A stretch of 64,000 bases of DNA, from positions 36,444,798 to 36,508,797 of the forward strand of contig NC_090765.1 in the NCBI RefSeq assembly GCF_036898095.1, given 5' to 3'. Made by a program: the position numbers and the translations under genes. The notes below the pieces were generated by a model. The model had not been told where the DNA came from. It was given only the letters and a program-made list of their open reading frames with translations, and did not search any database. The stretch is from Palaemon carinicauda. Taxonomy: Eukaryota > Arthropoda > Malacostraca > Decapoda > Palaemonidae. Shown here piece by piece: positions 1 through 11,573 of the stretch; positions within the stretch are counted from its first letter, which is position 1; every line of letters starts with the position of its first letter.

Positions 1-306
<306 letters not shown>

Positions 307-513
307 CAAAATCCCCATTTACAGAAAAAATAACATTTGAAATGATAATAAAAACTAAAAACAAAACACGGACACATGCATGCATATCAGTGAAGAAACA
401 AAATTATTGTACTTAGTCTTGAAGATACAATCCTGGAAATAAGGTTCATTCAGACACATACTGATGATAATTCAAGACTGAAATTGGTATTAGCTTCTCA
501 GTTATGTATAGTC

Positions 514-805
514 CAGGAGTTCCCAACCTTGGGGTTGCCAAGTTATTTTCTTGGGGCCTACTTAAATAATTCCTAGCCATCTGTCTCTTCCTCGGTACCT
601 TTTACAATCCTAGGATTAACTTGGTGGTCACTTGTTTAATCCCTGGGCCAGCACAGGATATAATCCCAGCCCACTTGACAGGCCAGACACGCCAAAGCCT
701 ATAATTGCTCTCCTCACCCATAAACTAACTTTGGTCACAATTCACCCCCCTGAAAACCCAAAATTCACCCCTGGGGGTGAATTTCACCCCCATTGAGAAC
801 CTCTG
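514..805. mobile_element. Short non-autonomous hAT-like element (MITE)
   Basis: About 290 bp bounded by imperfect inverted ends, CAGGAGTTCCCAACC on the left and GAGAACCTCTG on the right, of the CAG...CTG type seen at hAT termini. The inner right arm holds repeated runs of the form TTCACCCC, with a local hairpin around 745-795. The flanking 8-mers (GTATAGTC and CTCTAGAG) are only partly alike, so a target duplication is at best decayed. No coding capacity. Confidence 0.5.
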
Positions 806-1355
806 CTCTAGAGGATTCATCCTTTTGCTGAGTGGTAGAGTAGGTGAGTGGGGTTTTTCATCATGGGCATATTTTGCAATCCCTGAAGGAGGTTTTCATT
901 GCTATGTCAGGACGATGGCAAATCTTTGACCAGAGAGTAAAATCTTTCTCAAAGTATGATTGCAACTAGGTTAAGGACAGTGGGCTCCTCAACGTCCAGA
1001 TCTTTGTATTGAAAATGTTTCTTTAACTACAATCAATTCTCCTTATCCGCGATTTGTTAGTTTATGAAAATGACTGCATATACCAAAATTGCGGATATGA
1101 AACAAATTTCTCCCATAAGAATACATGGTAAATGTCTAATGTAGACCAAAAGTCCCTAACTTTTTCATATCTTAACTAGTGCGCAAGTATTTTACGTGAA
1201 ATAGATGATTATTAATTATGTATTATTATATTTAATAACTTTTATTAGTTTAAGAATAAATTGAACATCAATATACAGTATTGTGAATTATAGTGAGCAA
1301 TTCATGGATTTCTATCAGTGAAAGAAACAAAAAGCACGCGCGCGCACACACACTT

Positions 1356-1396
<41 letters not shown>

Positions 1397-1539
1397 CTCT
1401 CTCTCTCTCTCTATCGTGTAAATATGTGCAAATATCTTTTAATATGGTTGAAGTCTTTCTTCTACTCAGTCAGTAGAAATTAATTTCATTTAATACTTTG
1501 TAGAATACAATTACGCTAATTGTTATTCTCATATTTCAG
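806..1539. other. Non-coding stretch upstream of first recognised exon
   Basis: No gene seen. About 1035-1110 resembles a decayed pogo/Tigger end, with paired GCGGATA-like motifs. A mixed (CG)/(CA)/(TC) microsatellite lies at 1335-1412. The last bases form a splice acceptor ending in TTTCAG at 1539. Confidence 0.5.
1335..1412. repeat. (CG)(CA)(TC)n compound microsatellite
   Basis: A short CG/CA run passes into about 55 bp of TC dinucleotides with two interruptions. Confidence 0.95.
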
Positions 1540-1652
1540 TTATGCGGAAGGGTGTAACTAACCTCACCATAGAAAACTTTACGTTTGCAAAGGAACCTGT
1601 TGGTGGTACTGAAGAGCAAGAGCACATTCGCCAGGCTACAAAATCTACAACT
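1540..1652 (+). CDS. Host gene exon A (F-box/PHD-like protein, N-terminal part)
   Basis: The exon lies between an AG acceptor (1538-1539) and a GTAAGA donor at 1653. An ATG at 1542 opens the frame (MRKGVTNLTIENFTF...), giving 37 residues and ending in phase 0. This may be the true start, or coding may continue from an upstream exon, because the exon begins with an acceptor. The frame joins exactly to exon B. All eleven exons together give 627 codons without a stop, which is the main support for the model. No domain is recognised in this exon. Confidence 0.6.
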
Positions 1653-1916
1653 GTAAGAAAATCTTCAAAATTTTCTTTTAGTTTCTAGCCTAAGAGAAAT
1701 ACGCTGAGGATAATGTGAAACTTACAGACCAAACTTTCATTATTTGATGAGTTGATATGAAAGACAAATTATTACTTTACATGGCTTTGAGTTTCATCAG
1801 TCCAAATCCAGAATCAAAAATGTTCTAGTCAGTAGATGTAAGTGTGAGTTAAGTAGGCTCATCACCTCTACTAATATATTGTATTTCACATTTTGTCTAT
1901 ACTCAATTTATTTTAA

Positions 1917-2073
1917 TGAGGACGCATTTGCACCGACTCGCAGCGGTGCCCTATTAGCTTGGAAAAGTTTCCTGATCGCTGATTGGTTAGAATTATCTTG
2001 TTCAACAATCAGCGATCAGGAAACTTTTCTGAGCTAAAAGGGCACCCCTGTGAGTCGGTGCAAATCTGCCTCA
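1917..2073. mobile_element. Palindromic (fold-back) MITE
   Basis: A 157-bp sequence that is almost wholly one inverted repeat. The left arm starts TGAGGACGCATTTGCACCGA and the right arm ends with the complement, with a loop near 1990-2010. The arms share inner blocks such as AGCGATCAGGAAACTTTTC. I see no clear target duplication, although both flanks carry TTAA-like bases. It sits in the intron between exons A and B. Confidence 0.8.
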
Positions 2074-2437
2074 CTTAAAAGAATTGACTATAGTTATACC
2101 TTCCTAGGAGGCTATTTATCTTGGTCACATCTTTTGCCTTGGCTAAGGGTCTCAATCCAAATCTCGGTAGCAAAAATTTTCGAAAATTTCATTCGATCAC
2201 CAAATTGCTCAATTCTGGGAGATTTTATCTCCGAGTTTTTACTTTTTACTATGTATGTAGTTTTTTGTAAATCCAATTACTGTAACATGATATTTTTATG
2301 TAATATTTTATAAAAAGCTGCTTTGAAATATTTTAAAATGATAATTTTTCTGGAAATATGTTGTCTTGTAGTTTCACTGGGGAACCAAATTAATGTTTTT
2401 TTTTTTTTTCAACTCGATTTCCTATAGAAGTAGAGTA

Positions 2438-4088
2438 CAGTCATACCTCTATTCACAAAAGACTCTGCTTACAAAATTTTCATGCTACTAAACAAGATGC
2501 GAATATTTTTATGACTCGCTTTACGAAAAATGTTTCACTTTAAGAAAAGAGATTTGCCAGCCAGGCCTAGAATAAAATAGGGTAAATTTTTACATTAAAA
2601 CAATAGTATTTTCGGCAAAAAAAAATTGGAACATGATGTAATTATAGGTGTTTTGAACGTTTCCGATGCTCTAGAATGTCGCAAAAAGACGGTTTTGAGC
2701 TATTTTCCCTTTAATTTCAAACACCCCAAAAAGGCATGATTTCGATGGCGGCCATTGTACACACACTTCTAAAAAAATACGTCGTTCCAGTAACGAGGTC
2801 ACGGTAGGAAAGAAGGTACAAGAAGCCCAATTTAAATCTCTTGGTGGGGTCGGCAGGTAGGTAGGAAAGTGTCTGCAAATCAAAACATCCGGGGGTTAGT
2901 TTTAATTGGTTTATTTGGGGACAAAGGCGTGACCTGGCCGAGAATTTGCATGCGATTGGCCCAATTTAAATCTCTTGGTAGTGTAGGCCTATCAAAACAA
3001 AAACACTCGGCGCGTGCGTGAAAAAAAGGAATTTGAAAGCTAAATATGAATCTATCGTAATGACTGTTATGTTTATTATACTAGAATAAGAGGAAAACGA
3101 AAGAATTTAATGAGTAAATAAATAAAGTACCCCAATTTAAATCTCTTGGTGGGGTCGGCAGGTAGGTAGGAAGGTGTCGGCCAATCAAAACATCCGGGGG
3201 TTAGTTTTAATTGGTTTATTTGGGGACAAAGGCGTGACACTCGGCGAGTGCGAGAGAAAAATAAAAGCTAAATATGAATCAATGATGTTTTTATCGTAAT
3301 GGCTGTTATGTTTAATATAGTAGAATAAGTGGAAAACGAAATGAATAAATACACCATGAAATAAGCAAGGCCATACTTGCGTAGGTTATACTTGCGTACC
3401 CAAAATACATCGCATTAACCTTGGGGAGCCGATGAATGGTAAGTAGAGCAGTTATTACTACGACTACTACTACTACTACCAAGAAAGAGCAAACTGTGAG
3501 GAGCTTCCCGTGGCATGGGTCAGAGCAAACGGAACTTAGGAAAATTTACGACGTAAGCTAAACGATTTCTTTTATTATCACGTGTAATAAGATCTGAGCG
3601 ATTTATTTTTAAGGTTTTAAACCCGTGTACTACTAGTGATCAATTGAACTGTGATGTTTAAAATCGTTATGAAACAAAAGGGATAATCTAAAATAAAACC
3701 TAAAATAGTCACCCATCACAGAATTGAAGAAAATTGGTTCAGACAGAAAATGTAGTTGGAGTCTATAATACGGGTAACTATATTAGTACGGTATTGTACT
3801 GTGTGTATTGTATTATTTTCCATTTATTATTACATTATGTTGTAATAACTACGTAATTTACAGATATTAACATTTAGGTTAGGTATATTAAATGGTTCAA
3901 ATGTATTTGGCTGTACAGTATTTCATTATGGTTATACTGTAGTTTTATAATGAGACTTTATGTGGTATTTTGTAGGGTTTGGAACAAATTAGGCAATTTG
4001 CCTGTGAAATATGACTCACAACACGAAAAAAATCACTGTACGGAAGCCACTCCAGAATGAATTAATTTTGTGTTGTGAGGCATTACTG
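2438..4088. mobile_element. Tigger/pogo-like non-autonomous DNA transposon
   Basis: The left end CAGTCATACCTCTATTCACA and right end (TGTGTTGTGAGGCATTACTG) are imperfect inverted repeats, each flanked by TA, as expected for the Tc1/mariner-pogo superfamily. About 1.65 kb long with no long ORF, so non-autonomous. Inside is an imperfect direct duplication (2829-3129 and 3130-3350). Family assignment rests on the ends only. Confidence 0.6.
2829..3350. repeat. Imperfect tandem duplication (~300-bp unit)
   Basis: A block beginning CCAATTTAAATCTCTTGGTG occurs at 2829 and again at 3130. Both are followed by GGTCGGCAGGTAGGTAGG and by the same downstream order (CATCCGGGGGTTAG, ACAAAGGCGTGAC, TAAATATGAATC). 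A third short copy of the start lies at 2960. The units have diverged by small indels. Confidence 0.8.
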
Positions 4089-4447
4089 TATAATCTTCTT
4101 CGTGTTTTAATCCCATCTTCACCCCTTCCTTTACCTGTTTTTTTTTTTTTATCTTCCTCAATGTTGGGGTAGAAAGGATATAAGGTTGCATAAAATTCCT
4201 TATTATATAGGTAAAGGATTTTTTACAAAGGGAAAGCTTGCACTCTCCATTTTTAGCTTTGTGAATATAGAGGCATTATTATATATGTGTGAAAATATTG
4301 TGGTGTGGATCAGTATGTAAGTGAATATGTCATCTACAATTTTTGCAATATTATTTTCCTCTTAATCTGTTCATTAATGTGTACTGTTTCCAAATTTTTT
4401 TAGTGATATGAAATTTTTTTTGTAATGTTATTGCTATTTTCATTTAG
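4089..4447. other. Intronic sequence, nothing recognised
   Basis: AT-rich intron. A motif at about 4258-4276 (TTTGTGAATATAGAGGCATT) resembles the pogo-like end at 2438 and may be a solo end. A polypyrimidine stretch leads to the exon B acceptor. Confidence 0.4.
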
Positions 4448-4624
4448 GGCTCAACTCCTCGTCGCAAGGTTGAGGTAGCAAGCCAGAATGCTGCTCCATC
4501 AGAATCATCACCATCTATATTTAAACCAGTGACATCTCAGAAAAGAGGGAGACCTCGCAAAATTCCCAAAGAAGAATCGCCTGCCAAGAAACTAAAAGTC
4601 GCATCTACATTTAAAGTTCCAACG
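4448..4624 (+). CDS. Host gene exon B, AT-hook
   Basis: 59 codons between acceptor TTTAG and donor GTCAGT at 4625. A second GTAAGT four bases further on looks stronger, but only the 4625 donor keeps exons C and D open. Residues ~69-75 of the joined protein (KRGRPRK) form a classic AT-hook core (RGRP), which contacts the minor groove of AT-rich DNA. Basic Lys/Arg-rich sequence around it could be a nuclear localisation signal. This points to a chromatin-associated protein (inference). Confidence 0.75.
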
Positions 4625-5026
4625 GTCAGTAAGTCATACCTGCAGTTTCTCGATTCATTCAACTGAAATCAAAGCCTATAGTGGAGTGTGTGGACGGTAA
4701 TCTCCTTTAACCCTATCTCTCTTGAGGATTTAGAACCTGTTAAATATTGTACAGTAAAGCTAAATTAAAACTCCAAGATCCTAAAAACTGCAATGACATT
4801 TGCAGTTGATACATCTAACCTGATATATTTTGAAATTGTATTACACACTGACCTGCACCCTTTAATAGCTGAAATAGACAATTTTTATCATATAAGAAAT
4901 AAAGAAATTGAATTATATTCTAAACTAGATTTGGTTAATGAAACCATTCTTGATTTAACCAACTAAAATAAACTTGCCAATGTCTTCATTATAAGTTTTT
5001 TTTTTATGTTCAAATGGCCAATTTAG

Positions 5027-5092
5027 ATGGTTGTGAAAACCTCGCTTCCCGGAGAACACAGCGCACAGTCTCCAAGCAGATATCTCAAACAG
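5027..5092 (+). CDS. Host gene exon C (small)
   Basis: A 66-bp, 22-codon exon in phase 0, between AATTTAG and GTACTT. It begins ATG GTT GTG, but its role is internal. No domain. Its reality rests on precise frame continuity with exons B and D, so it is the least certain exon. Confidence 0.5.
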
Positions 5093-6020
5093 GTACTTTG
5101 TTTTAGTGTGTCACTTACGCTAGAAATTAATCGAGAAGATTTGTCATGTTAGATAATCTTCTTGGCTCTTCTGGTAGTAGAAGCCACAGGCTTGTAAACC
5201 AATCTCTTTCAGGCTAAAAACAAGTTTGCAACTTTTCTTTCATTAATCAATGTAATCAAATGAAAGGATTTCCAACAAACGTCCAACAGTTACCCTTATG
5301 GCTTACTAACCCTTTAGTTAACCATGTTGTATAATCTGAGTTTAATGTAGCCCTCTTGTTAATATATAATACCAGTTTGAGTAGATTAGCTTATTCTACC
5401 AAAATTAGTAGGCTATGTGACAGCCCTGTTCCTAGAATTTACTTCTCTTGTTGTCTTCATTGGGACCACTCAACAAATGGGATTGTGCAGGTAGAGGTTT
5501 TTCCGAAATCAAATTTTATAAGGAATGATTTGATTCCCTTTTGTTATATTTTTTTTAGAAACCTTTAGGGTTAACCTAAACATAAACTAGAGCCAAAGTT
5601 GATTGTGTTTTACATGAAATAGATGTATCTCCCTCTTATGGACCTCCAAGGGTTAATAGGCCTTAGTTTATTCAACCAATTACCTTCAAACATAGCCTTG
5701 CTGAAAATTCCACTTAATCTATTGAGGTCTGTTGAATGTTAACATGCCAGTAGTTGCCTCCTGACTCAGTAACTAATATACATTTATAAAGTAATAGTCA
5801 GTGTTGATCAAAAGGCTGGAAATATTGAGAACTACATTTTTTCATATACATAAATTTTTCCTCCTTTTTAACCTGTTTTATGTTTTTCAAGTAGTGAGGT
5901 GAAGTATAAGTAAGGATTTCCTAAGTAGAGTGGGCATTTTTGCAAGATTGGGCATTATACAAAATTTGACCTGCAAAGAAATATGTAATACTGTACATTG
6001 TCATTTTTCTCCATCTGCAG
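5093..6020. other. Intron, nothing recognised
   Basis: AT-rich sequence with no repeat or gene that I recognise. The short open frame at 5356-5568 has no identifiable features. Confidence 0.4.
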
Positions 6021-6177
6021 ATAGAAAACAATGAGAACAAGAGCACTACATTTAGAAAAATAACAATGAAGGTACCTGAAAAGCCATCTCAAACAAATGT
6101 AGAAGTAGTATCTAGTGCTCCCACAAAACCAACGCCCACAGTTACGTCAACACCTTCATTGAAATCATCAGCTCCAA
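6021..6177 (+). CDS. Host gene exon D, Ser/Thr/Pro-rich linker
   Basis: Acceptor CTGCAG and donor GTAAGT at 6178. It codes for 52 residues plus one base, rich in Ser, Thr, Pro and Lys (for example APTKPTPTVTSTPSLKSS), consistent with a disordered linker. The reading frame beyond the donor runs into the CA repeat and is not coding. Confidence 0.7.
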
Positions 6178-6195
6178 GTAAGTTTGTCATACTAG

Positions 6196-6198
<3 letters not shown>

Positions 6199-6273
<75 letters not shown>
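6199..6273. repeat. (CA)n microsatellite at LINE 3' end
   Basis: About 37 CA dinucleotides, directly abutting the 3' end of the minus-strand LINE at 6274. Read on the LINE strand it is a (TG)n tail, so it may have grown from the tail of the insertion. Confidence 0.95.
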
Positions 6274-6275
<2 letters not shown>

Positions 6276-8168
6276 CACTTCCCCAATTTTGTGGGTTAGC
6301 CGACATTAAACAAATGAAACAGAAAAGGGGACCTCTCCTCTCTACGTTCCTCCCAGCCTGACAAGGACTCGACCGAGTTCGGCTGGTACTGCTAAGGGTG
6401 CCACAGCCCACCCTCCCCTGTTATCCACCACATATGAAGCTTCATAACACTGAATCCCCTACTGCTGCTACCACTGCGGTCATCCCAGGCACCCGTGGAA
6501 GCAGCAGGGCCTACCGGAACTGCGTCACTATCGCTCGCCATTCATTCCTATTTCTAGCACACTCTCTTGCCTCTCTCACATCTATCCTACTATCATCCAC
6601 TGCTTCCTTCACTCCATCCATCCACCCAAACCTTGGCCTTCCTCTTGTACTTCTCCCATCAACTCTTACATTCATCACCTTCTTTAGCAGACAGCCATTT
6701 TCCATTCTCTCAACACGGCCAAACCACCTCAACACATTCATATCCACTCTAGCTGCTAACTCATTTCTTACACCCGTTCTCACCCTCACTACTTCGTTCC
6801 TAACCCTCTCTACTCGAGATACACCAGCCATACTCCTCAGGCACTTCATCTCGAATACAATCAGTAGTTTCTCCGTCACTTTCATTCCCCACAACTCCGA
6901 TCCATACATCACAGTTGGTACAATCACTTTCTCATACAGAACTCTCTTTACATTCATGCCCAACCCTCTATTTTTTACTACTCCCTTAACTACCCCCAAC
7001 ACTTTGCATCCTTCATTCACTCCCTGACGTACATCTGCTTCCACTCCACCATTTGCTGCAACAACAGACCCCAAGTATTTAAACTGATCCACCTCCTCTA
7101 GTAACTCTCCATTCAACTTGACATTCAACCTCTCACCACCTTCCCATCTTGTACATCTCATAACCTTACTCTTCCCACATTAACTCTCAACTTCCTTCTC
7201 TCACACACCCTTCCAAATTCTGTCGCTAATCGGCCAAGCTTTTCTTCCGCGTCTGCAATCAGTTCAGTATCATCCGCAAACAACAACTGATTTACCTCCC
7301 ATTCATTGTCATTCTCATCTACCAGTTTCAACCCTCGTCCAAGCACTCGAGCATTCACCTCTCTCACCACTCCATCAACATACAAGTTAAACAACCACGG
7401 CGACATCACACATCCCTGTCTCAGCCCCACTCTCACCGGAAACCAATCGCTCACTTCATTTCCTATCCTAACGCATGCTTTACTACCTTTGTAGAAACTT
7501 TTCACTGCTTGCAACAACCTTCCACCAACTCCATATAACCTCATCACATTCCACATAGCTTCCCTATCAACTCTCTCATACGCATTCTCCAGATCCATAA
7601 CGCAACCTACACCTCCTTACCTTTTGCTAAATATTTCTTGCATATCTGCCTAACTGTAAAAATCTTATTCACACAACCCCTACCTCTTCTAAAACCACCC
7701 TGTACTTCTAAGATTTCATTCTCGGTTTTATCCTTAATCCTATTAATCAGTACTCTACCATACACTTTTCCCACCACACTCAACAAACTAATACCCCTTG
7801 AATTACAACACTCATGCACATCTCCCTTACCCTTATATAGTGGTACAATGCACACACAAACCCAATCTACTGGTACCATTGACAACACAAAACACATATT
7901 AAACAATCTCACCAACCATTCAAGTACAGTCACACCCCCTTCCTTCAACATTTCAGCTCTCACACCATCCATACCAGATGCTTTTCCTACTCTCGTTTTG
8001 TCTAGTGCTCTCCTCACTTCTTCTCTTGTAATATATCTCTCATTCTCATCTCCCATCACCGGCACCTCAACACCTGCAACAGCAATTATATCTGCCTCCC
8101 TATTATCCTCAACATTCAGTAAACTTTCAAAATATTCCGCCCACCTTTTCCTTGCCTCCTCTCCTTTA
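6274..8168 (-). pseudogene. LINE family A, reverse transcriptase (5'-truncated, frameshifted)
   Basis: A non-LTR retrotransposon RT on the minus strand, in three frames: about 8165-7607, 7598-7158 and 7161-6511. RT motifs are clear: a fingers region with ASGMDGVRAEMLK, motif A (MDLENAYERVDREAMW), motif B (GLRQGCVMSPWLFNLY), motif C (LLFADDTELIA) and the thumb/C-terminal part with LNGELLEEVDQFKYLGS. The endonuclease domain is missing, so the copy is 5'-truncated. One shift lies near 7600 and another near 7160. I do not assign a clade with confidence. It is inert, and lies antisense in the intron between exons D and E. Confidence 0.85.
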
Positions 8169-8169
8169 T

Positions 8170-8183
8170 ATTTATGTGTATGG

Positions 8184-8216
<33 letters not shown>

Positions 8217-8238
8217 CAGTATGTATGTATGTATGTAT
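8170..8238. repeat. (TATG)n microsatellite
   Basis: A tetranucleotide array ATGT/TATG with one break at 8217-8220, beside the truncated 5' side of the family A LINE. Confidence 0.9.
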
Positions 8239-8239
8239 A

Positions 8240-9240
8240 AGCAAGCTTTTAAACTACCTGTGAAAGATTATATAACCCACTTAAAGCATTTCATAGCTAC
8301 AAAATAGTAAGCCGAGTCGAATAACAAATCTGATGGTAATAAGTTGAAAGCAATAAACCCTGTTGTTCCACTATGGGAATCTTCAGTACAAAAAAAAAGG
8401 AGAACTAAAGTGATTTTAGCAAGATTTTGTAAAGATTACACAAAGGTGACGCATGGGTATTTGATGTGCAAACCTTGTGAAGCAGTTGCCAGGTGCAATG
8501 AGTGTGTCTTTATTTTAAGCATAAAACAAATTTATTAGCTATTGTAAAAAATCGGACTGAGAATTCGTTTTTAGTTTTAATATAAATGATACTTTTTCTT
8601 CTAGAATTTAATCGGGCCAGTTCTGTAGAAATCAAGCTTGACTCATTGGGCTGCTTAATCTCCTCCTATTATTAATAATAATAATGTACAGTGTACAGCA
8701 TGTTGTTCCATTAATTCTGATGACCGCACTATTTTGCACATCCTATTGTGCGAGGGCCCTAGATCTTGACTACTAGCAGAAAAACAAAAATAAATCAGAT
8801 TTTTAAATCGCCGTAGCAACCTTCATATTTAAGCTATAGCATTCATTTTTGGTTGAGTTTTGTTCCAAAAGGTTATATATTTGCACAGCATAATCAAAAT
8901 CACAATGAAACTTGTCTCGTAATTATAAATTTTGAGTTATGTGGTGTAATATTGCCTGCACTGACATAAATGCACCAAAAATATATATAAAAGGAATGAG
9001 GGTGGTTATATTTCTTCCTGAATAGATTCTGTATCAGCAGGGTTTATATTTTCCCAATTTGACTCGGAAAATCTTACAAATTATGAAAGAAAATAAAAAA
9101 AGTTTAAGTGTTAAAACCGTTATTGCTTGGAAATGAATTTTTTTTAGAATCATCACTTAGGACCACATGAGCTTGGATTCAACAAAGTCCCTAATACTAC
9201 TCTTTTAAAATTTTAACTGTGATTTTCGACAAAAAAATTA
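8240..9240. other. Intron, nothing clearly recognised
   Basis: A short segment at 8618-8665 (AGCTTGACTCATTGGGCTGC region) is related in inverse orientation to 26463-26505, so both are fragments of an unnamed interspersed repeat. A short ATT/AAT run lies at 8668-8690. No gene seen. Confidence 0.4.
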
Positions 9241-10008
9241 CTTTTGAGAAACATAAGGCCTTTCCCTTCAATTGCACAAAAAGAAAATGGATTATTTAGA
9301 AAGTATTTTAGGATTTTTGGTGATCAGCCTTTTTTGAAGAAGTGTTTTAATTCTTTAATTCTACCTAGTTTCAAGTATTGTTCTCATGTATGGTCTTCAG
9401 CTGCTGATTCCTATCTTAATTTGTGGGACAGGAACTTACAGTCTATTAAATGTCTGATTCCTGATCTAGATATTAATCTCTGGAACTGATGTTTGATTAG
9501 TTCATTATGCATGTTGCATAAGATTTTTTTTTTTTATAATTCTAACCCACCTTTACATTCAGATCTTCCCGGACAGTACCATATTGTTCGTAATACTAGG
9601 TATACAGTTAATTGTAATAATCAGCCCTTCTCCATCATGAGGCTCAATACTACACGGTATTCTAGAAGTTTTATTCCAGCTATGACCAAGTTGTGGAATA
9701 ATCTTCCTAATCGGGTAGATGAATCTGTAGAACTTCAAAAGTTACAACTTGCAGAAAATGAAATGTTGAACAGGCTGACATAAGTCTCTTTTCATATTTT
9801 ATATATGAAAGATCTGTGTTAATGTTACTGTTTTTAAAACATTTTATTGTTTTTATGTTGTTACAGTTCTTAGAATATTTTATTTAGATTTGTTATTACT
9901 TTTCATATTGTTTATATCCTTATTTCCTTTCCTCACTGGGCAATTTTTTCCTATTAGAGCCCTTGGGCTTATAGCAGCCTGCTTTTGCAACTAGGATTGT
10001 AGCTAAGC

Positions 10009-10049
<41 letters not shown>
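9241..10049 (+). pseudogene. LINE family B, 3' part of RT ORF plus 3' UTR and (TAA)n tail
   Basis: The C-terminal end of a non-LTR retrotransposon polyprotein, in two open pieces (9244-9489 and 9493-9783) split by a TGA at 9487-9489 and a small shift. Motifs such as SLILPSFKYCSHVWSSAA and YSRSFIPAMTKLWNNLP match the C-terminus of Jockey/CR1-like LINEs. A 3' UTR with TTTCCTTTCCTCACTGGGC and AACTAGGATTGTAGCT follows, ending in a (TAA)n tail at about 10010-10049. Other copies in the window share this 3' end. 5'-truncated and inactive. Confidence 0.8.
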
Positions 10050-10283
10050 GGTGTACTTTACAGAAAAGCATGATTTTTAGTCTTTAATGAATATTTGGAA
10101 ACTTTTTTTTGCGTCGAGTTAACCATTTGGATTCCCATAATAGTTTTGGAAAATTTTGATTGCCTTTTTTTGCACTTGGTTTGGATAAGCTTTACATTTT
10201 GTCATAAATTATTTTGTTGTTAAAACAATACAGTAATTATTAGAAATCTGAAATATTGAAAATTGTTACTTGTCTATTTCTAG

Positions 10284-10437
10284 CAACCCACAAGAGTTCT
10301 CAAAACTCCAAGGCTGAGACAACTACTTCCTCAACTACTCAACGTAGCAGTAGTTCTTTTGTCAGTAAAAATCATGTAGTCTTCACAACAAAGCTGTGCA
10401 GCTCGGTTGGATTCCCAATTCGTATTTTGACACCAAT
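10284..10437 (+). CDS. Host gene exon E
   Basis: Acceptor TTTCTAG, donor GTAAGT at 10438. It enters with one base carried from exon D and leaves in phase 2. It codes for a Ser/Thr-rich start followed by a more ordered segment (HVVFTTKLCSSVGFPIRILTP). Its last codon (AT|G) is completed by exon F. The intron that follows is about 15.8 kb and contains DIRS elements 1 and 2 and a MITE. Confidence 0.75.
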
Positions 10438-11191
10438 GTAAGTATATTTTCTGTTATTTGTAAGGGTAGTTAATCCTCTACTACTGTGATTGTTGGATAT
10501 GTTTATTGGAATAACTTGCTGTTGCCTATTATTCCAGTGGATCTTACCTGATGTTCACAGTGCTTCCTTGCCAAAGCTGCTTTTTGACTTGTAACATTAA
10601 AAAATCATTATCTCTCTCCTTCACTCTAATTGCATTCCTCCCTTTGTTTATTGCTAGGGATGCCATCTGACGGGCTTCATGGTAAACAATATTCCTTGGC
10701 AATGCTTCATTTTTACTGTCAAATTTGCTTTGGCCAAATATTCTAACCTCCATTAGTATGATTATTTTATGAGTGTTTCATGCTTTTTTGTTTGTTAGAC
10801 AAATTTCAACATAACCAGGTATGCCCTTTCGTAATTTTAAGATTTAGTTGTCAGGTTTGTTTTTATACTGGTTTGTGATTGGGACTAAATGTGAAAGGAA
10901 AGAAGTGGAAAGTTCAGAGAAGACTAGCCTAGTTTATTTAGGTGACAATGTAAAGATTAGGGTTCAAATGGGGACTAAATACAGGTACTCCTCGATTAAC
11001 AATGTATTTGGTTAACAACTTCATGTAAGAAATAGAGAAGAGCTCTCTGACAATTTTTTTGCTAATTATATTCTCATTGTTCTATATCATGTGTAATCTT
11101 AGTTTTGTAAATTTATTCATTCTTTGTATAAACTAAGTCTAAGTTTCCTTTAGATTTTTCTTTTCAAAGATCAGATGCAGTATACAGTACT
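10438..11191. other. Intron left of DIRS element 1
   Basis: No gene seen. TA|CAGGTACTCCTCGATTAAC at about 10980 looks like the left end of another pogo-type element, but I could not find a convincing partner end. Confidence 0.35.
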
Positions 11192-11368
11192 ATTTTTCAA
11201 TATTTAACTTAGCCGGTGATTATATAAGCTGCAGCTCTGCTGCTCGACAGAAAACTCTACGTAAAAAATCCGCCAGCGATCGCTATGCAGGTAGGGGGTG
11301 TACTTCAACAGCGCCATCTGTCGTGCAGGTACTCAGTATTCATTGTAAACAAAGAACTCAATTTTCTC
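11192..11368 (+). repeat. DIRS element 1 left ITR
   Basis: Inverse of 17501-17692. It contains the palindrome AGCGATCGCT, which recurs in the left ITRs of elements 1, 2, 5 and 6 (with one change in element 3). It probably carries the promoter and recombination site, but no motif proves this. Confidence 0.92.
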
Positions 11369-11573
11369 TCTGTCGTGCTACCGGCAAGACCTACTAATTC
11401 GCTGTTGCTAACTGGATTTGTTTTCACAACTATTTGGTGAAGTACACGTTTCTAGTTTTGAGCTTTCGATGTGCAGGCTTTCTCTTCAATAAATCCTTGC
11501 ATTCTTTTGTTGATATCGGATTATTTGTTGATGACTTTGGATAGTTTTTGAATTCCCCTTTGACCAATTCAAA

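Noticed and set aside
6066..6299. Open frame with a poly(Thr-His) tail
   Set aside because: The part up to 6177 is host exon D; the rest reads the CA microsatellite past a good splice donor.
6398..8240. Plus-strand open frames across the LINE
   Set aside because: They are antisense to clear RT motifs on the minus strand.
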